From the NCBI RefSeq assembly GCF_018403325.1, contig NZ_BOSL01000008.1:1-64000 (forward strand): DNA of 64,000 nucleotides, written 5' to 3'. Origin of the DNA: Paenibacillus vini. GTDB taxonomy: Bacteria > Bacillota > Bacilli > Paenibacillales > Paenibacillaceae. Both the position numbers and the translations under genes were made by a program. The notes below the pieces were generated by a model. The model saw nothing but the letters and a program-made list of their open reading frames with translations, had not been told where the DNA came from and did no database searches. Of this stretch, positions 1 through 8,257 are shown piece after piece; position 1 is the stretch's first letter; each line of letters opens with the position of its first letter.

Positions 1-25
1 AAGTGAAAGTGACAAAAACACTGAG

Positions 26-120
26 CCTGAACAATTTTATTGTCAGGCTAGCGTCTTTAGGCGCAGTTTGGCAACAGGGGGTTATACCCCAAGAGCAAAC
101 CACCCGTTGGACGGGTGGTT
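26..120 (+). mobile_element. Candidate right end of an IS200/IS605 element (omega-RNA-like hairpins)
   Basis: Non-coding stretch that folds as a row of short hairpins: CCTG-A-ACAAT with ATTGTCAGG (26-47), GCGTC with GGCGC around loop TTTA (51-64), GGGG with CCCC (78-90), and a strong terminal stem AACCACCCGT/ACGGGTGGTT (98-120). In IS200/IS605-type elements the 3' end of tnpB, its guide RNA scaffold and the right-end hairpin overlap in a similar order. The tnpB gene would lie to the left, outside the window. The terminal stem could instead be an ordinary terminator for the minus-strand gene at 148. The call rests on resemblance only. Confidence 0.4.
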
Positions 121-147
121 ATGATTTGAAATATTATGATTGCTTCA

Positions 148-1473
148 TCAATGCGTCAGTGCCTTAGTCTTCGCTTTATCGGACAGCATCATTTGAGCGG
201 CGGCACGTCCGCTGGAGAAGGCTCGTTCAGCGAGCTCGCCTTTGCCTTCGCAGCCGTCCCCGCAGAAGAGGAACGGAACGCCCGGCAGTTTGCTTGGAAG
301 CAGCTTGTTGGTGTGGATGTTCTTGACACTCGACACCATGGCTTTCTTGGAAACGCGTTTTACAGCCGTATGTTCCCGCCAATCCGGATAATAAGTATCG
401 AATAGTGCTTCCATTTGCTGAGTTTTACTCTCCAGATATTCTTTCTTCTGATCCTCATCCTGGAAATCGTCGTTCAAATAGGCGATGCCTTGCAGAAGCT
501 GTCCGCCGACCGGAACGACCGTATAGTCGGTAGCCGACACGTCGCTGATAAATACTTTGTTGTCCATATCGCTGATATAGTGGAATGGACGGGCTACTAC
601 TTTGGAGAAGCCTACGTCATAGACGAGGACCTCCGTGCATGAATTGTCCTTAAACGGTTCAAGAGCCCCGGCCCAAGGGGAGGATTCCAGCAATTTGTAT
701 ACCTGTTGGACAGGCATTGCAAATATAACCTGATCATACTCCAGGGCTTCCCGGGTTTTGGTCTTCAAAATAAACTTCCCATTCTCCATTACAATCGATT
801 CAACCGGTTCTTTAACCGCAATATCCCATTTCTCATTGTCATTGATCTTTTGAACCAGCTGTTCCGTAATCGTCGCCCAGCTGCCGAGAATATAGTTGAC
901 CGGTTTGCTGGAGAGAAACAGATTGTGGTAGTAATCGGCGATCACTTCACCTGACACCTTGCGAGCGTCATCCGGCGTAATAAAGAAGTTCGAGCTCACC
1001 AGATGCTCCCATAATTCCTTGACATCGGAGGAGGCATTGGATTTATCCAAATATTCTCCGAGTGTCCGGTAGTGCTTCAGTTGGTGAATGTTTCCGATTA
1101 CTGCGGCAATTTCCGCTACGAATCTTACTTTTTCCATCGTGGTCAGCACATCGGTCTTCATAATATTCACGAAATCTAGAGGAGCGGGTGTCAAATTACC
1201 ATGCTTGGCATATACGACCTTCCGTTTATCCACTTGCTTACTCTGGAATTTAAGCTCAAGCTCTTCCTCCATATGCTGCAAGGTATGTCTGTCGATGCCG
1301 TAAACCGCATGTGCCCCATAATTGAGCGTAAAACCGGATTTCTCATAAGTAAATGCGCGTCCGCCCAGCTGCGGACTGCGTTCAAACACCGTACCTTCGG
1401 TGTCCGGGCTGTCGGAAAGATATGCGGCAGCCGTCAAGCCGGCCAAACCGCCGCCAATGATTGCGATTTTCAT
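148..1473 (-). CDS. FAD-dependent oxidoreductase (amine oxidase / phytoene desaturase-like)
   Basis: A 441-residue flavoprotein. Residues 7-12 read GGGLAG, the dinucleotide-binding glycine motif of an N-terminal Rossmann fold. It is followed near residue 29 by FERSPQLGGR, the GG motif typical of the amine oxidase / carotenoid desaturase / protoporphyrinogen oxidase clan. The C-terminal FLFCGDGCEGKGELAERA segment matches the second FAD-binding motif of that clan. It has no signal peptide, so it should be cytoplasmic. The ATG start has AGGAGG 7-8 bases upstream. It appears monocistronic, and the substrate cannot be told from sequence. Carotenoid-type desaturation is possible, but no carotenoid genes lie next to it. 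Confidence 0.85.
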   Translation of the reverse strand: MKIAIIGGGLAGLTAAAYLSDSPDTEGTVFERSPQLGGRAFTYEKSGFTLNYGAHAVYGIDRHTLQHMEEELELKFQSKQVDKRKVVYAKHGNLTPAPLDFVNIMKTDVLTTMEKVRFVAEIAAVIGNIHQLKHYRTLGEYLDKSNASSDVKELWEHLVSSNFFITPDDARKVSGEVIADYYHNLFLSSKPVNYILGSWATITEQLVQKINDNEKWDIAVKEPVESIVMENGKFILKTKTREALEYDQVIFAMPVQQVYKLLESSPWAGALEPFKDNSCTEVLVYDVGFSKVVARPFHYISDMDNKVFISDVSATDYTVVPVGGQLLQGIAYLNDDFQDEDQKKEYLESKTQQMEALFDTYYPDWREHTAVKRVSKKAMVSSVKNIHTNKLLPSKLPGVPFLFCGDGCEGKGELAERAFSSGRAAAQMMLSDKAKTKALTH

Positions 1474-1699
1474 GGGAGAACCTCCTAAAAGGAAAATCCT
1501 TATTCTTTATCAGTATATGCTATTCATGTAAGCGCGTCCATAGAAATGGTCACTAAATATTCAAAATTGCAACCGCCTTCATAGCCGGAATGCGATTTCT
1601 TCCTTGACAGCCTGGTCAAATTGATAAGTGTTTGCACCAATATAGGCATTAGCACATAGGATATAGCGTTGAGAAGAGAGGAAAGGGGGGAAACGGAAT

Positions 1700-2122
1700 T
1701 TGGCTGTTATTAGAACTAATTCCGAGGATGTCAAACTTCTTGCACGGCTCATGCGGGCGGAAGCCGAGGGAGAAGGCGAGCAAGGCATGCTGATGGTCGG
1801 CAACGTCGGAGTCAACCGGATTCTCGGTGGTTGTCTTGATTTCAAGAACGTACGAAACATGAACGACATGGTGTTCCAATCGCCGGGCGGCTTTGAAGCT
1901 ACGCAGAAGGGTTATTTTTATCAAAAGGCCCGGGACCGCGATATTCGACTGGCCCAGCGCGTAATCAACGGCGAAAAAATATGGCCTGCATCCAATGCTC
2001 TATGGTTCTTCAGACCGGCTGGGGATTGCCCTGACACCTGGTATGACCAGACCAACACCGGACGATGGAAGGCGCATTGCTTCTTTGCCCCGAGTGGGGA
2101 AGATTGCCCGGCCGTATATTGA
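1700..2122 (+). CDS. cwlJ: Cell wall hydrolase CwlJ, spore germination
   Basis: A 140-residue protein that is almost entirely a SleB/CwlJ-type Hydrolase_2 domain. RLMRAEAEGEGEQG near the N-terminus carries the acidic residues conserved in this family, and ALWFFRP and WKAHCFF follow. CwlJ hydrolyses spore cortex peptidoglycan during germination, notably in response to Ca-dipicolinate, from its site in the coat. It lacks the signal peptide and peptidoglycan-binding domain of SleB, as expected for CwlJ. The start is TTG, chosen because GAAAGGGGGG precedes it. It is followed 74 bases later by gerQ, the usual partner, so the two form an operon probably expressed in the mother cell. Confidence 0.93.
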   Translation: MAVIRTNSEDVKLLARLMRAEAEGEGEQGMLMVGNVGVNRILGGCLDFKNVRNMNDMVFQSPGGFEATQKGYFYQKARDRDIRLAQRVINGEKIWPASNALWFFRPAGDCPDTWYDQTNTGRWKAHCFFAPSGEDCPAVY

Positions 2123-2196
2123 GGAAACAGCGACGCTCCGCCCTTCAGGATATTCAAAGAACATAAGTAAGATCATTTTGAGGAGGAATTATTTCC

Positions 2197-2649
2197 ATGT
2201 TTAATCAACCTTATCGGCCGGTCACATACACTATCGGAGGAGGAACTCCATCCGGGACTTATCCTTCAGGGACTTATCCATCGGGAACTGGAACCACGGG
2301 CGGCCAACCCCCTCAAGTTCCGAGCGGCAGTCCGATGACACCATCCGGAACCGTGGTGCCGGTACAATTCCCGACGAATGAGCAGTCGTTTATCGAGAAC
2401 ATACTTCGTTTGAACCTGGGCAAAGTTGGCACTTTCTACATGACATATGAGAACAATTCTGAGTGGAACGCTAAAATCTTCAAGGGCGTACTCGAAGCGG
2501 CCGGCCGTGACCACATCATTATCAGCGACCCTAATACGGGCGTGCGCACCATTCTGCTGATGGTCAACTTGGATTTTGCTACGTTCGATCAGCCGCTGGT
2601 GTATCAATACCCGGGCACGATCGGGAACCCGCCGACAACCCGGAGATAA
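2197..2649 (+). CDS. gerQ: Spore coat protein GerQ
   Basis: A 150-residue protein with a low-complexity N-terminal third rich in Gly, Thr, Pro and Ser, including tandem GTYPSGTYPSGT. A conserved GerQ domain follows from about residue 62 (QSFIENILRLNLGK, then EAAGRDHIIISDP and TILLMVNLDFATFD). In Bacillus subtilis GerQ is an inner coat protein that keeps CwlJ in place and is crosslinked by transglutaminase. It lies directly after cwlJ with a strong AGGAGG and is closed by a terminator. The repeated SGTYP units make the N-terminus longer and more repetitive than the conserved core. Confidence 0.93.
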   Translation: MFNQPYRPVTYTIGGGTPSGTYPSGTYPSGTGTTGGQPPQVPSGSPMTPSGTVVPVQFPTNEQSFIENILRLNLGKVGTFYMTYENNSEWNAKIFKGVLEAAGRDHIIISDPNTGVRTILLMVNLDFATFDQPLVYQYPGTIGNPPTTRR

Positions 2650-2662
2650 TTGTAATATGAAG

Positions 2663-2688
2663 GGGCCTCCTTACTGGAGGCCCTATTT
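2663..2688 (+). terminator. Intrinsic terminator of cwlJ-gerQ
   Basis: Perfect 8-bp stem GGGCCTCC/GGAGGCCC with a 5-base loop, followed by TATTT, 13 bases after the gerQ stop. Confidence 0.9.
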
Positions 2689-2941
2689 CGCGTCAAATCA
2701 AAAAAAGTGCGTAACCCAGCCTGTTTCCTTGGCATATGCCGGGGTTTGACTGTGTAGTGTATAATTATATAATTAATAGTAATACACTCACCAAAGATGT
2801 TTCATTTGTTGAGGTTGTTTAGAGGCTTAATTATTGATCTGACAAGGAGATGAATCCATTGGGAAGTTGACGATATATTACGAAATCAGACATCAATATC
2901 ATTTCAAACCGCGAAGGAGGTGCACCTATTCACCGCACTGA

Positions 2942-4282
2942 TTGCGGCGAATAGGAAACGTATTGACTGACCCTTTACCGAGTCTTTTTTCTATAGGACT
3001 GATGCTGTTACTGGTCCTGCTGAACGGATTTTTCGTATCTGCTGAATTTGCAATCGTAAAAATCAGAAGCGGCCGAATCGATGCCTTAGTCGAAGAAGGA
3101 CGAAAAAACGCTGTTATCGTGAAGAGCTTGCTGAATCACCTTGACGGTTACTTATCCGCTTGTCAGGTTGGAATCACTCTTTGTTCCCTTGGCCTGGGAT
3201 GGCTTGGCGAACCGGTCGTAGCCCGGCTCCTGAATCCGTTGTTCGAGTTTGCGGGTTTTGGCGATAAACCGGTGCATATTGTATCGCTGTTTGTTTCCTT
3301 CTTGCTGATTGCCGTATTGCATATCGTTCTCGGCGAACTCGCGCCCAAAACGATTGCCGTACGCAAAGCGGAGCAAATTACTCTCTTGTCGGCAAGACCG
3401 ATGAGGATGTTCTATAAGCTGATGTTCCCCTTCATATGGACGCTAAATCGACTGTCGTCCGGACTGCTGAGATTGTTCGGCATTGCTCCGGTGTCCGAGC
3501 AGGATTCCCTGCATACCGAGGAAGAAATCCGTGTAATGATGAAGGAGAGCACAGAAAGCGGCCTTATCGATAGTACGGAAATGTCGCTCGTTGACAATAT
3601 TTTCGAATTCGCCGACACGACCGCGAGGGAGATTATGATCCCACGGACGGAAATGATCTGCCTTTATACTCAGAATTCATTGGACGAAAACCTGACGATC
3701 GCTTTGGAAGGCACCCGGACGAGGTATCCCGTTTGCAACAACGATAAGGACCATATTATTGGATTCATTCATATTAAAGATTTAATCCGTTCGAATACCT
3801 CGGATTACCTCGATCTATTGCGTCCCATCATGGCGGTGCCCGAATCGATCCAGATCAGCGATTTGATGAAGCGGATGCAGCGTGGGAAAACCCAAATCGC
3901 CATCTTGATCGATGAATACGGAGGCACTTCCGGCATGGTCACCCTGGAAGATATCGTCGAAGAGATCGTTGGCGAAATCCAGGATGAATTCGATGAGGAG
4001 CGACCGGGTATCGAGCAAGTGGATGAAAATGCCTATTCCATCGACGGGCTGATGCTGATCGAATCCGTCAACGACCGGTTCGGTTTTGAACTGGATTCCG
4101 ACGATTACGACACGATCGGCGGTTGGCTGTATTCCCGAATTGAAATTCTTCCGCCGCAAGTCGGGCAAACCGTGGAATACGATGGCTATTTATATATTGT
4201 GGAAGAGACGGACAACAAGAGAATTTCACGCGTCAAGCTGCTGAAACAGCAGTTTATTCCGATCGAGGAAGCCGGCGCATAA
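2942..4282 (+). CDS. Hemolysin-type CNNM/CBS transporter-associated membrane protein
   Basis: A 446-residue protein of the HlyC/CorC/CNNM type. Residues about 1-200 form the DUF21/CNNM membrane domain with three to four helices (GLMLLLVLLNGFFVSAEFAI at about 19-38). A CBS pair follows (TTAREIMIPRTEMI at about 226, IAILIDEYGGTSGMVTLEDI at about 318), then the CorC_HlyC C-terminal domain. Homologues take part in Mg2+ or other divalent cation export or homeostasis. The start is uncertain: TGA sits in frame just before TTG 2942, the good AAGGAGGTG at 2914-2922 is too far away, and TTG 2963 is an alternative. The 250-base leader from 2689 has no other gene. I looked for an M-box Mg2+ riboswitch there and did not see its conserved core. 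Confidence 0.88.
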   Translation: MRRIGNVLTDPLPSLFSIGLMLLLVLLNGFFVSAEFAIVKIRSGRIDALVEEGRKNAVIVKSLLNHLDGYLSACQVGITLCSLGLGWLGEPVVARLLNPLFEFAGFGDKPVHIVSLFVSFLLIAVLHIVLGELAPKTIAVRKAEQITLLSARPMRMFYKLMFPFIWTLNRLSSGLLRLFGIAPVSEQDSLHTEEEIRVMMKESTESGLIDSTEMSLVDNIFEFADTTAREIMIPRTEMICLYTQNSLDENLTIALEGTRTRYPVCNNDKDHIIGFIHIKDLIRSNTSDYLDLLRPIMAVPESIQISDLMKRMQRGKTQIAILIDEYGGTSGMVTLEDIVEEIVGEIQDEFDEERPGIEQVDENAYSIDGLMLIESVNDRFGFELDSDDYDTIGGWLYSRIEILPPQVGQTVEYDGYLYIVEETDNKRISRVKLLKQQFIPIEEAGA

Positions 4283-4300
4283 ACATAAAAGAACATGCAA

Positions 4301-4335
4301 GGCGGGCAGTCCTTTGAAGGACTGCCCGCCTTTTT
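4301..4335. terminator. Strong bidirectional terminator
   Basis: 14-bp GC-rich stem GGCGGGCAGTCCTT with its complement and a 2-base loop, followed by TTTTT. It lies between converging genes. Confidence 0.93.
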
Positions 4336-4350
4336 GCAAACAATGTTTAC

Positions 4351-5187
4351 TTATTGGTTCAACCCGTTAGCGATCGCAAGAATTTCTTCCTTGTCCACAT
4401 TGCCGATCACATTAAAATATACATTTCCGAGCATCATATTGATTTCGCTCATAGTTCCGCTGCTGATATACGCTATATTTCCATTATCCAATTCAACCTC
4501 TTCGGTATTTTCTTTACTCATCGTTGAAAGGATTTCATTATTCATCAACAGATCAAACGTTAATCTGAGTATATTGCCATCTTCCGTTCGGTAGAGCAGG
4601 TGAGCGCTCTTTCCGAAGGTATTCGGGTCCTCCGGTGTTCCGGACGGAATGACGACCTCGAGCGTTTCTAAAGTGAATCTTTCCGGAATGTTCGTAATTC
4701 GGGGAAGAGAGAAGGCGAGTGTATCGCGGGCTTCCTCCATGTCCATTTTTACCGTTTCATAAGTCCCCGCATCGACAAGGTGTACCTCTTTGTTCATTTC
4801 TCTGAGCTCATCCTCAGTGAAATCTTCAGGCGGGGGAGGCGTTTTGGCCATTGATGGATCCGCTTGCGGCTGTCCATTGCCGAATACCATTTGCGACATC
4901 CCGCTGCCCAGATTTTTGAGCTCCTGAAAAATAGGGGAGATGGCCTTCGTTACTAAAGGAGGACTGAACAGTGCGGCCCCCAAAAGCATGGATGCAGCTA
5001 CAATGCCGAACAACTGAGCTTTACGGCGTCTATTAAAACGAGTCCGTTTCCGGTTAAGCTTCTTCTGAACTTGTTCCCAGGATTTGCGGCGATCGGATTC
5101 GGAATAAGAGGGAAGCGACTCAATGGCGTTATCAAATGCATCATTAAATAGGGCTTCAAACTCATCGGGATACTTTTGATGTTCCAT
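4351..5187 (-). CDS. Membrane-anchored DUF4367-like protein, probable anti-sigma partner
   Basis: About 278 residues from the ATG at 5187. The N-terminal 60 residues are soluble and charged. One transmembrane helix follows at about 65-85 (LFGIVAASMLLGAALF), and an external C-terminal half ends in a DUF4367-like segment (IAYISSGTMSEINMML, then EILAIANGLN). It overlaps the 3' end of the upstream ECF sigma gene by 26 bases, so the two are translationally coupled. This arrangement is typical of a sigma factor and its membrane anti-sigma regulator. That role is inferred; the zinc-binding anti-sigma motif is not seen. A longer frame runs further upstream, but ATG 5187 has a GAGAAG site and fits the overlap. 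Confidence 0.75.
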   Translation of the reverse strand: MEHQKYPDEFEALFNDAFDNAIESLPSYSESDRRKSWEQVQKKLNRKRTRFNRRRKAQLFGIVAASMLLGAALFSPPLVTKAISPIFQELKNLGSGMSQMVFGNGQPQADPSMAKTPPPPEDFTEDELREMNKEVHLVDAGTYETVKMDMEEARDTLAFSLPRITNIPERFTLETLEVVIPSGTPEDPNTFGKSAHLLYRTEDGNILRLTFDLLMNNEILSTMSKENTEEVELDNGNIAYISSGTMSEINMMLGNVYFNVIGNVDKEEILAIANGLNQ

Positions 5188-5770
5188 CTTCTCGTTTTTG
5201 ATAGTCGCCACCCCACTCTCTGTATAGCATTTTCTTGATCCCTTCCCGGGTACGGAATAGACGCTGTCTGACGATATTCTCGCAAAGATCCAGCTGCTCT
5301 GCAATCTCCTTATAACTTAAGCCTTGCTTCCAACGCAATTCCATCAATTGGCGGTATTCCGGCTTTAACTTACTCAGATGAGAGAGGATAGCTTCCTCCA
5401 TCATCTTGATTTCAACCGTCTGCTCCACGGATGGGACCATAGGACCAATAGGCTCTATATCCATATAAACACGTTCCACGTCCAAGTGGTTACGAAATTT
5501 TTTATTTTTTCTAAAATAATTAATCGTCGTGTTGCGTGCTACGGTTTTCATCCATGATTTCATTCCGCTGACACTTTCAAATTCAGGTTTTTTCGTGACA
5601 ACTTTAATAAATGCCTCTTGAATTATATCCTCGGCAGCCTGATGATCCTTTACCAGGTAAAAAATCGCCCCATAAACGAGATCGTAAAATGCATAGTAGA
5701 CATCTTCCTGAATGGTCTCAGACAGGTGATGATAGTCGGCTCCGAGCAGCCATTCTAACCGTTCCGGCAT
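5162..5770 (-). CDS. ECF-type RNA polymerase sigma factor
   Basis: A 202-residue sigma-70 family protein. Region 2 covers about 25-95 (AAEDIIQEAFIKV, SWMKTVARNTTINYFRK) and region 4 about 130-185 (LKPEYRQLMELRWKQGLSYK and a helix-turn-helix). No region 1 or 3 is present, so it belongs to the extracytoplasmic function class. The downstream overlapping gene encodes a single-span membrane protein, which suggests control by sequestration. Its targets cannot be read from this window. The ATG start has GAGGGGAGAACC upstream. Confidence 0.92.
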   Translation of the reverse strand: MPERLEWLLGADYHHLSETIQEDVYYAFYDLVYGAIFYLVKDHQAAEDIIQEAFIKVVTKKPEFESVSGMKSWMKTVARNTTINYFRKNKKFRNHLDVERVYMDIEPIGPMVPSVEQTVEIKMMEEAILSHLSKLKPEYRQLMELRWKQGLSYKEIAEQLDLCENIVRQRLFRTREGIKKMLYREWGGDYQKREDGTSKVSR

Positions 5771-5878
5771 GGTTCTCCCCTCTCTAGCCGTTAAGGCGCA
5801 TCGATCTAAAAAACCAATATCTTAGATTTTACTATAAGCCGAGCACGAAAGGAATGATTTTCCATGATAACGAGAAAT

Positions 5879-5908
5879 AAGGGCGTCCCCCCGGAGGAGG
5901 ACACCCTT
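5879..5908. terminator. Hairpin terminator
   Basis: Imperfect stem AAGGGcGTCCcCC/GGaGGACaCCCTT with a 4-base loop. On the minus strand it is followed by TTATTT and would end the zinc-finger gene transcript. Confidence 0.75.
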
Positions 5909-5955
5909 GATATTTAACGTTCAATTATTAGTGCAGGAATAGAGCTTAAAGATGA

Positions 5956-6534
5956 TCAGTCGTCTTCAACCGTCAAGGAATCGTAATCGGTAGGGTTACG
6001 TTTAGCGGCCATGGCGGGGGAATCGGAATTCCCGTACTTCTCCAAAGTATGCCAGGCTTCCGCATCATCGAAATTCCCGGCATCCCGCTGCCTGTTTTCC
6101 CCGGCTCCTTTAGGGGGCGGAGTGATGACATCCTCTTCTACAGGCCGATAGTCGGATACGTTCCGTTCCGGAGTATGCTCTACACAATAAGCGGTATAGG
6201 GTACCGCCTCCAGACGCTCGTAAGGAATGTCCCTGCCGCATACGGCGCATTGTCCGTAGCTGGAATCCTCGATCCGGTCCAATGCCGAATTTATTTCCTC
6301 AAGCCGTCTTTCCAAATTATCATCAACAGCCATATCGCGGCTTCGCTCAAATGTTTCCGTACCGACATCGGCAGGATGGTTGTCGTAAGCAGACAATTCT
6401 CCCGTCGAAACCCGCAGCGACTCTTCCTGACCTTGGGCATTGCCGTCCGCACTAAAATGTCTCTCGAGATCGCTCTTCTCATGTTGAAGAGATTCCTTTA
6501 ATTTCGTCAGCTGTTCGTTTGTCAGATGGCTCAT
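5956..6534 (-). CDS. TraR/DksA-family zinc finger protein (YteA-like)
   Basis: A 192-residue protein. The N-terminal half is charged and probably helical (KLKESLQHEKSDLERHF). A DksA/TraR zinc finger follows at about 113-140 (CAVCGRDIPYERLEAVPYTA, then CVEH), so the fourth ligand is His rather than Cys. The tail is acidic. The form resembles YteA-type proteins of Bacillus, whose exact role is unknown. DksA-like proteins bind the secondary channel of RNA polymerase. ATG 6534 is chosen over an upstream in-frame ATG at 6618 because GGAGGG lies 7 bases before it. It is transcribed divergently from the MFS gene. Confidence 0.86.
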   Translation of the reverse strand: MSHLTNEQLTKLKESLQHEKSDLERHFSADGNAQGQEESLRVSTGELSAYDNHPADVGTETFERSRDMAVDDNLERRLEEINSALDRIEDSSYGQCAVCGRDIPYERLEAVPYTAYCVEHTPERNVSDYRPVEEDVITPPPKGAGENRQRDAGNFDDAEAWHTLEKYGNSDSPAMAAKRNPTDYDSLTVEDD

Positions 6535-6720
6535 GAACTTTCCCTCCTTCTGAAAATAGGCCAAGTTCCTTAAATCGCCTATGTATGCTTTACCCCGGAA
6601 TGAAGTGGGGTGACGCAATGTCGACTTTATCTTACAATGGAGTTAATACTTAAAACTGTAATTACTTCAAGTAAGGATGCTTGAATGAAAGACGCGTTTT
6701 GCATCATGAGAGGAGTTTTA

Positions 6721-7920
6721 ATGAAGAGGTTGATGTGGTTCGGTTGCTGGGCCTATTTATTGATCGGACTGGCGCATGTGGTCGTAGGATCGATTATGCC
6801 CAATCTGCTTGAGCATTACGGCAAGGATTACAGCGCAGGAGGGACCCTGATTTTTGCGCAGTTTGCCGGCTTTTTGATCGGAGTGCTACTGTCTCCCTTG
6901 CTTATTGGAAAATTCGGCAAGCGAAACGGGCTGCTGATTGCCACAGGCATGTTATTGGTTGCCGAACTGGTATACACTCTGCTCCCGCCATGGGAATGGA
7001 TGTACGCGGTAGGCGCGGTAGCCGGCTTCGGCTTCGGAATGATTGAGGCTGTCATCGGAACGCTTATTCTGGTAGCCGTTACGGAAGGAACGGCAGTGGC
7101 AATGAGTCGGCTTGAGGTTTTTTTCGGGGTTGGAGCGCTTATGATGCCGCTTGTAGCCGGGTGGCTCATCCGGGCGGAAATGTGGCGGTATTCCTTTCTG
7201 TTGGTCAGCACGCTCGCTTTCGTGATGCTGCTGGCGTGGGGGAAAGGAAATTTCAAAGAATTGAACGCCGTATTAAATGCCAGGGAAGAGAGACGCAAAG
7301 AAAAAGGAAGCCTGCTTCGCCAGTATAAAGGCAGCCGAGGGTTGATGCTCCTAGTTTTCATCCTGTTCTTCTTCCTCTATGTGGGGACAGAGATGAGCTT
7401 CGTCAATTTCCTTCCATCGATGCTGATTGAGAAGGTAGGGACGGATAAAGCAACGGCCGCGCTCAGCGTCACTTTGTTCTGGATCGCCATGACGGTGGGC
7501 AGACTGTTCGCGGGAATTATCGCGGAAAAAATATCCTACAGCAGATATGTCATTAGCGGGAGTTTGATCAGTTTCTTCCTGATTTCGTGCTTTGCGCTCG
7601 TTGGCGGATTAACCGGCCTCATTGCTTTGATTCTGCTGCTTGGATTGTTTATGTCCGGATTGTTCTCCATCGCTTTGGTGTTCGCCAACAAGATGCTGCC
7701 GGGTTCGGAGGAAGCGACACCGAGTCTACTGATCGCATCCGGCGGCATAGGGGGCGCGGTACTCCCGCTGTTGATGGGGAAGAGCATGGACCTGGGAGGA
7801 GCCGGCGCTTCGTCTTGGCTTCTCGCGGGGTTTATTGGGGCGCTGGTGATTTTCAGCACGGCTGCTGTACTGATCAAGCGGGTAAATTCGAATCCGCTGG
7901 GATTGCCGGAGAAGGAATAA
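6721..7920 (+). CDS. Major facilitator superfamily transporter
   Basis: A 399-residue membrane protein with about 12 predicted helices in two halves, split by a charged loop near 205-220 (NAREERRKEKGSLLRQYKGS). It has the usual MFS loop after helix 2 (LLIGKFGKRNGLL) and VGRLFAGIIAEKIS after helix 8. The substrate is not evident; the Fucose permease/Bcr-like shape fits sugar or drug carriers. ATG 6721 is preferred to ATG 6685 because GAGGAG lies just upstream. A 68-residue membrane protein gene follows after 38 bases and is probably cotranscribed. Confidence 0.88.
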   Translation: MKRLMWFGCWAYLLIGLAHVVVGSIMPNLLEHYGKDYSAGGTLIFAQFAGFLIGVLLSPLLIGKFGKRNGLLIATGMLLVAELVYTLLPPWEWMYAVGAVAGFGFGMIEAVIGTLILVAVTEGTAVAMSRLEVFFGVGALMMPLVAGWLIRAEMWRYSFLLVSTLAFVMLLAWGKGNFKELNAVLNAREERRKEKGSLLRQYKGSRGLMLLVFILFFFLYVGTEMSFVNFLPSMLIEKVGTDKATAALSVTLFWIAMTVGRLFAGIIAEKISYSRYVISGSLISFFLISCFALVGGLTGLIALILLLGLFMSGLFSIALVFANKMLPGSEEATPSLLIASGGIGGAVLPLLMGKSMDLGGAGASSWLLAGFIGALVIFSTAAVLIKRVNSNPLGLPEKE

Positions 7921-7958
7921 AGGCAGGGATGAAATGAAATGAAGGGGGAGAAGCAGGA

Positions 7959-8165
7959 ATGTGGCTGTATATCGTTATTGTGGCGCTTGTGGCTATTGCC
8001 GCGGCAGGTACGCTAATTATCGGAAATTCCAAGGAGAATCGAACTGGCAATCCCGACTATGACAAGCGGACGAAAAAGAATCTGATTAAACTGACGCTCA
8101 TTTATGGCGGTTCTATTTTAATTATAGCTTTGCTCCTGGTTGGCTTATTGGATTTATCTTCATAA
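7959..8165 (+). CDS. Small two-helix membrane protein, unknown function
   Basis: A 68-residue protein with an N-terminal helix (WLYIVIVALVAIAAAG), a basic loop (TRKN-type, DKRTKKNLIK) and a second helix (LTLIYGGSILIIALLLVGLL). It has a strong GAAGGGGGAG site and is closed by a terminator. It is likely in an operon with the preceding MFS gene. No family was recognised. Confidence 0.75.
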   Translation: MWLYIVIVALVAIAAAGTLIIGNSKENRTGNPDYDKRTKKNLIKLTLIYGGSILIIALLLVGLLDLSS

Positions 8166-8192
8166 GCACAACTAAATGCTTCATCTGAACAA

Positions 8193-8232
8193 AAGAGCAC
8201 CTCGCCAATTTCCGGCGGGGTGCTCTTATTTG
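8193..8232. terminator. Bidirectional terminator
   Basis: 14-bp stem AAGAGCACCTCGCC/GGCGGGGTGCTCTT (one G-T pair) with a 7-base loop and a trailing ATTT. It lies between converging genes. Confidence 0.9.
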
Positions 8233-8257
8233 TTAATAAACGATTAGTCAAAGCTTA

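Noticed and set aside
2221-2330. SGTYP repeats in gerQ as a tandem-repeat locus or CRISPR
   Set aside because: They are short in-frame coding repeats of a low-complexity coat protein end, with no spacer structure.
2689-2941. Mg2+ (M-box) or Mn2+ riboswitch in the leader of the CNNM/CBS gene
   Set aside because: The leader is long enough and the gene type fits, but the conserved M-box and yybP-ykoY cores are not present and no terminator/antiterminator pair is visible.
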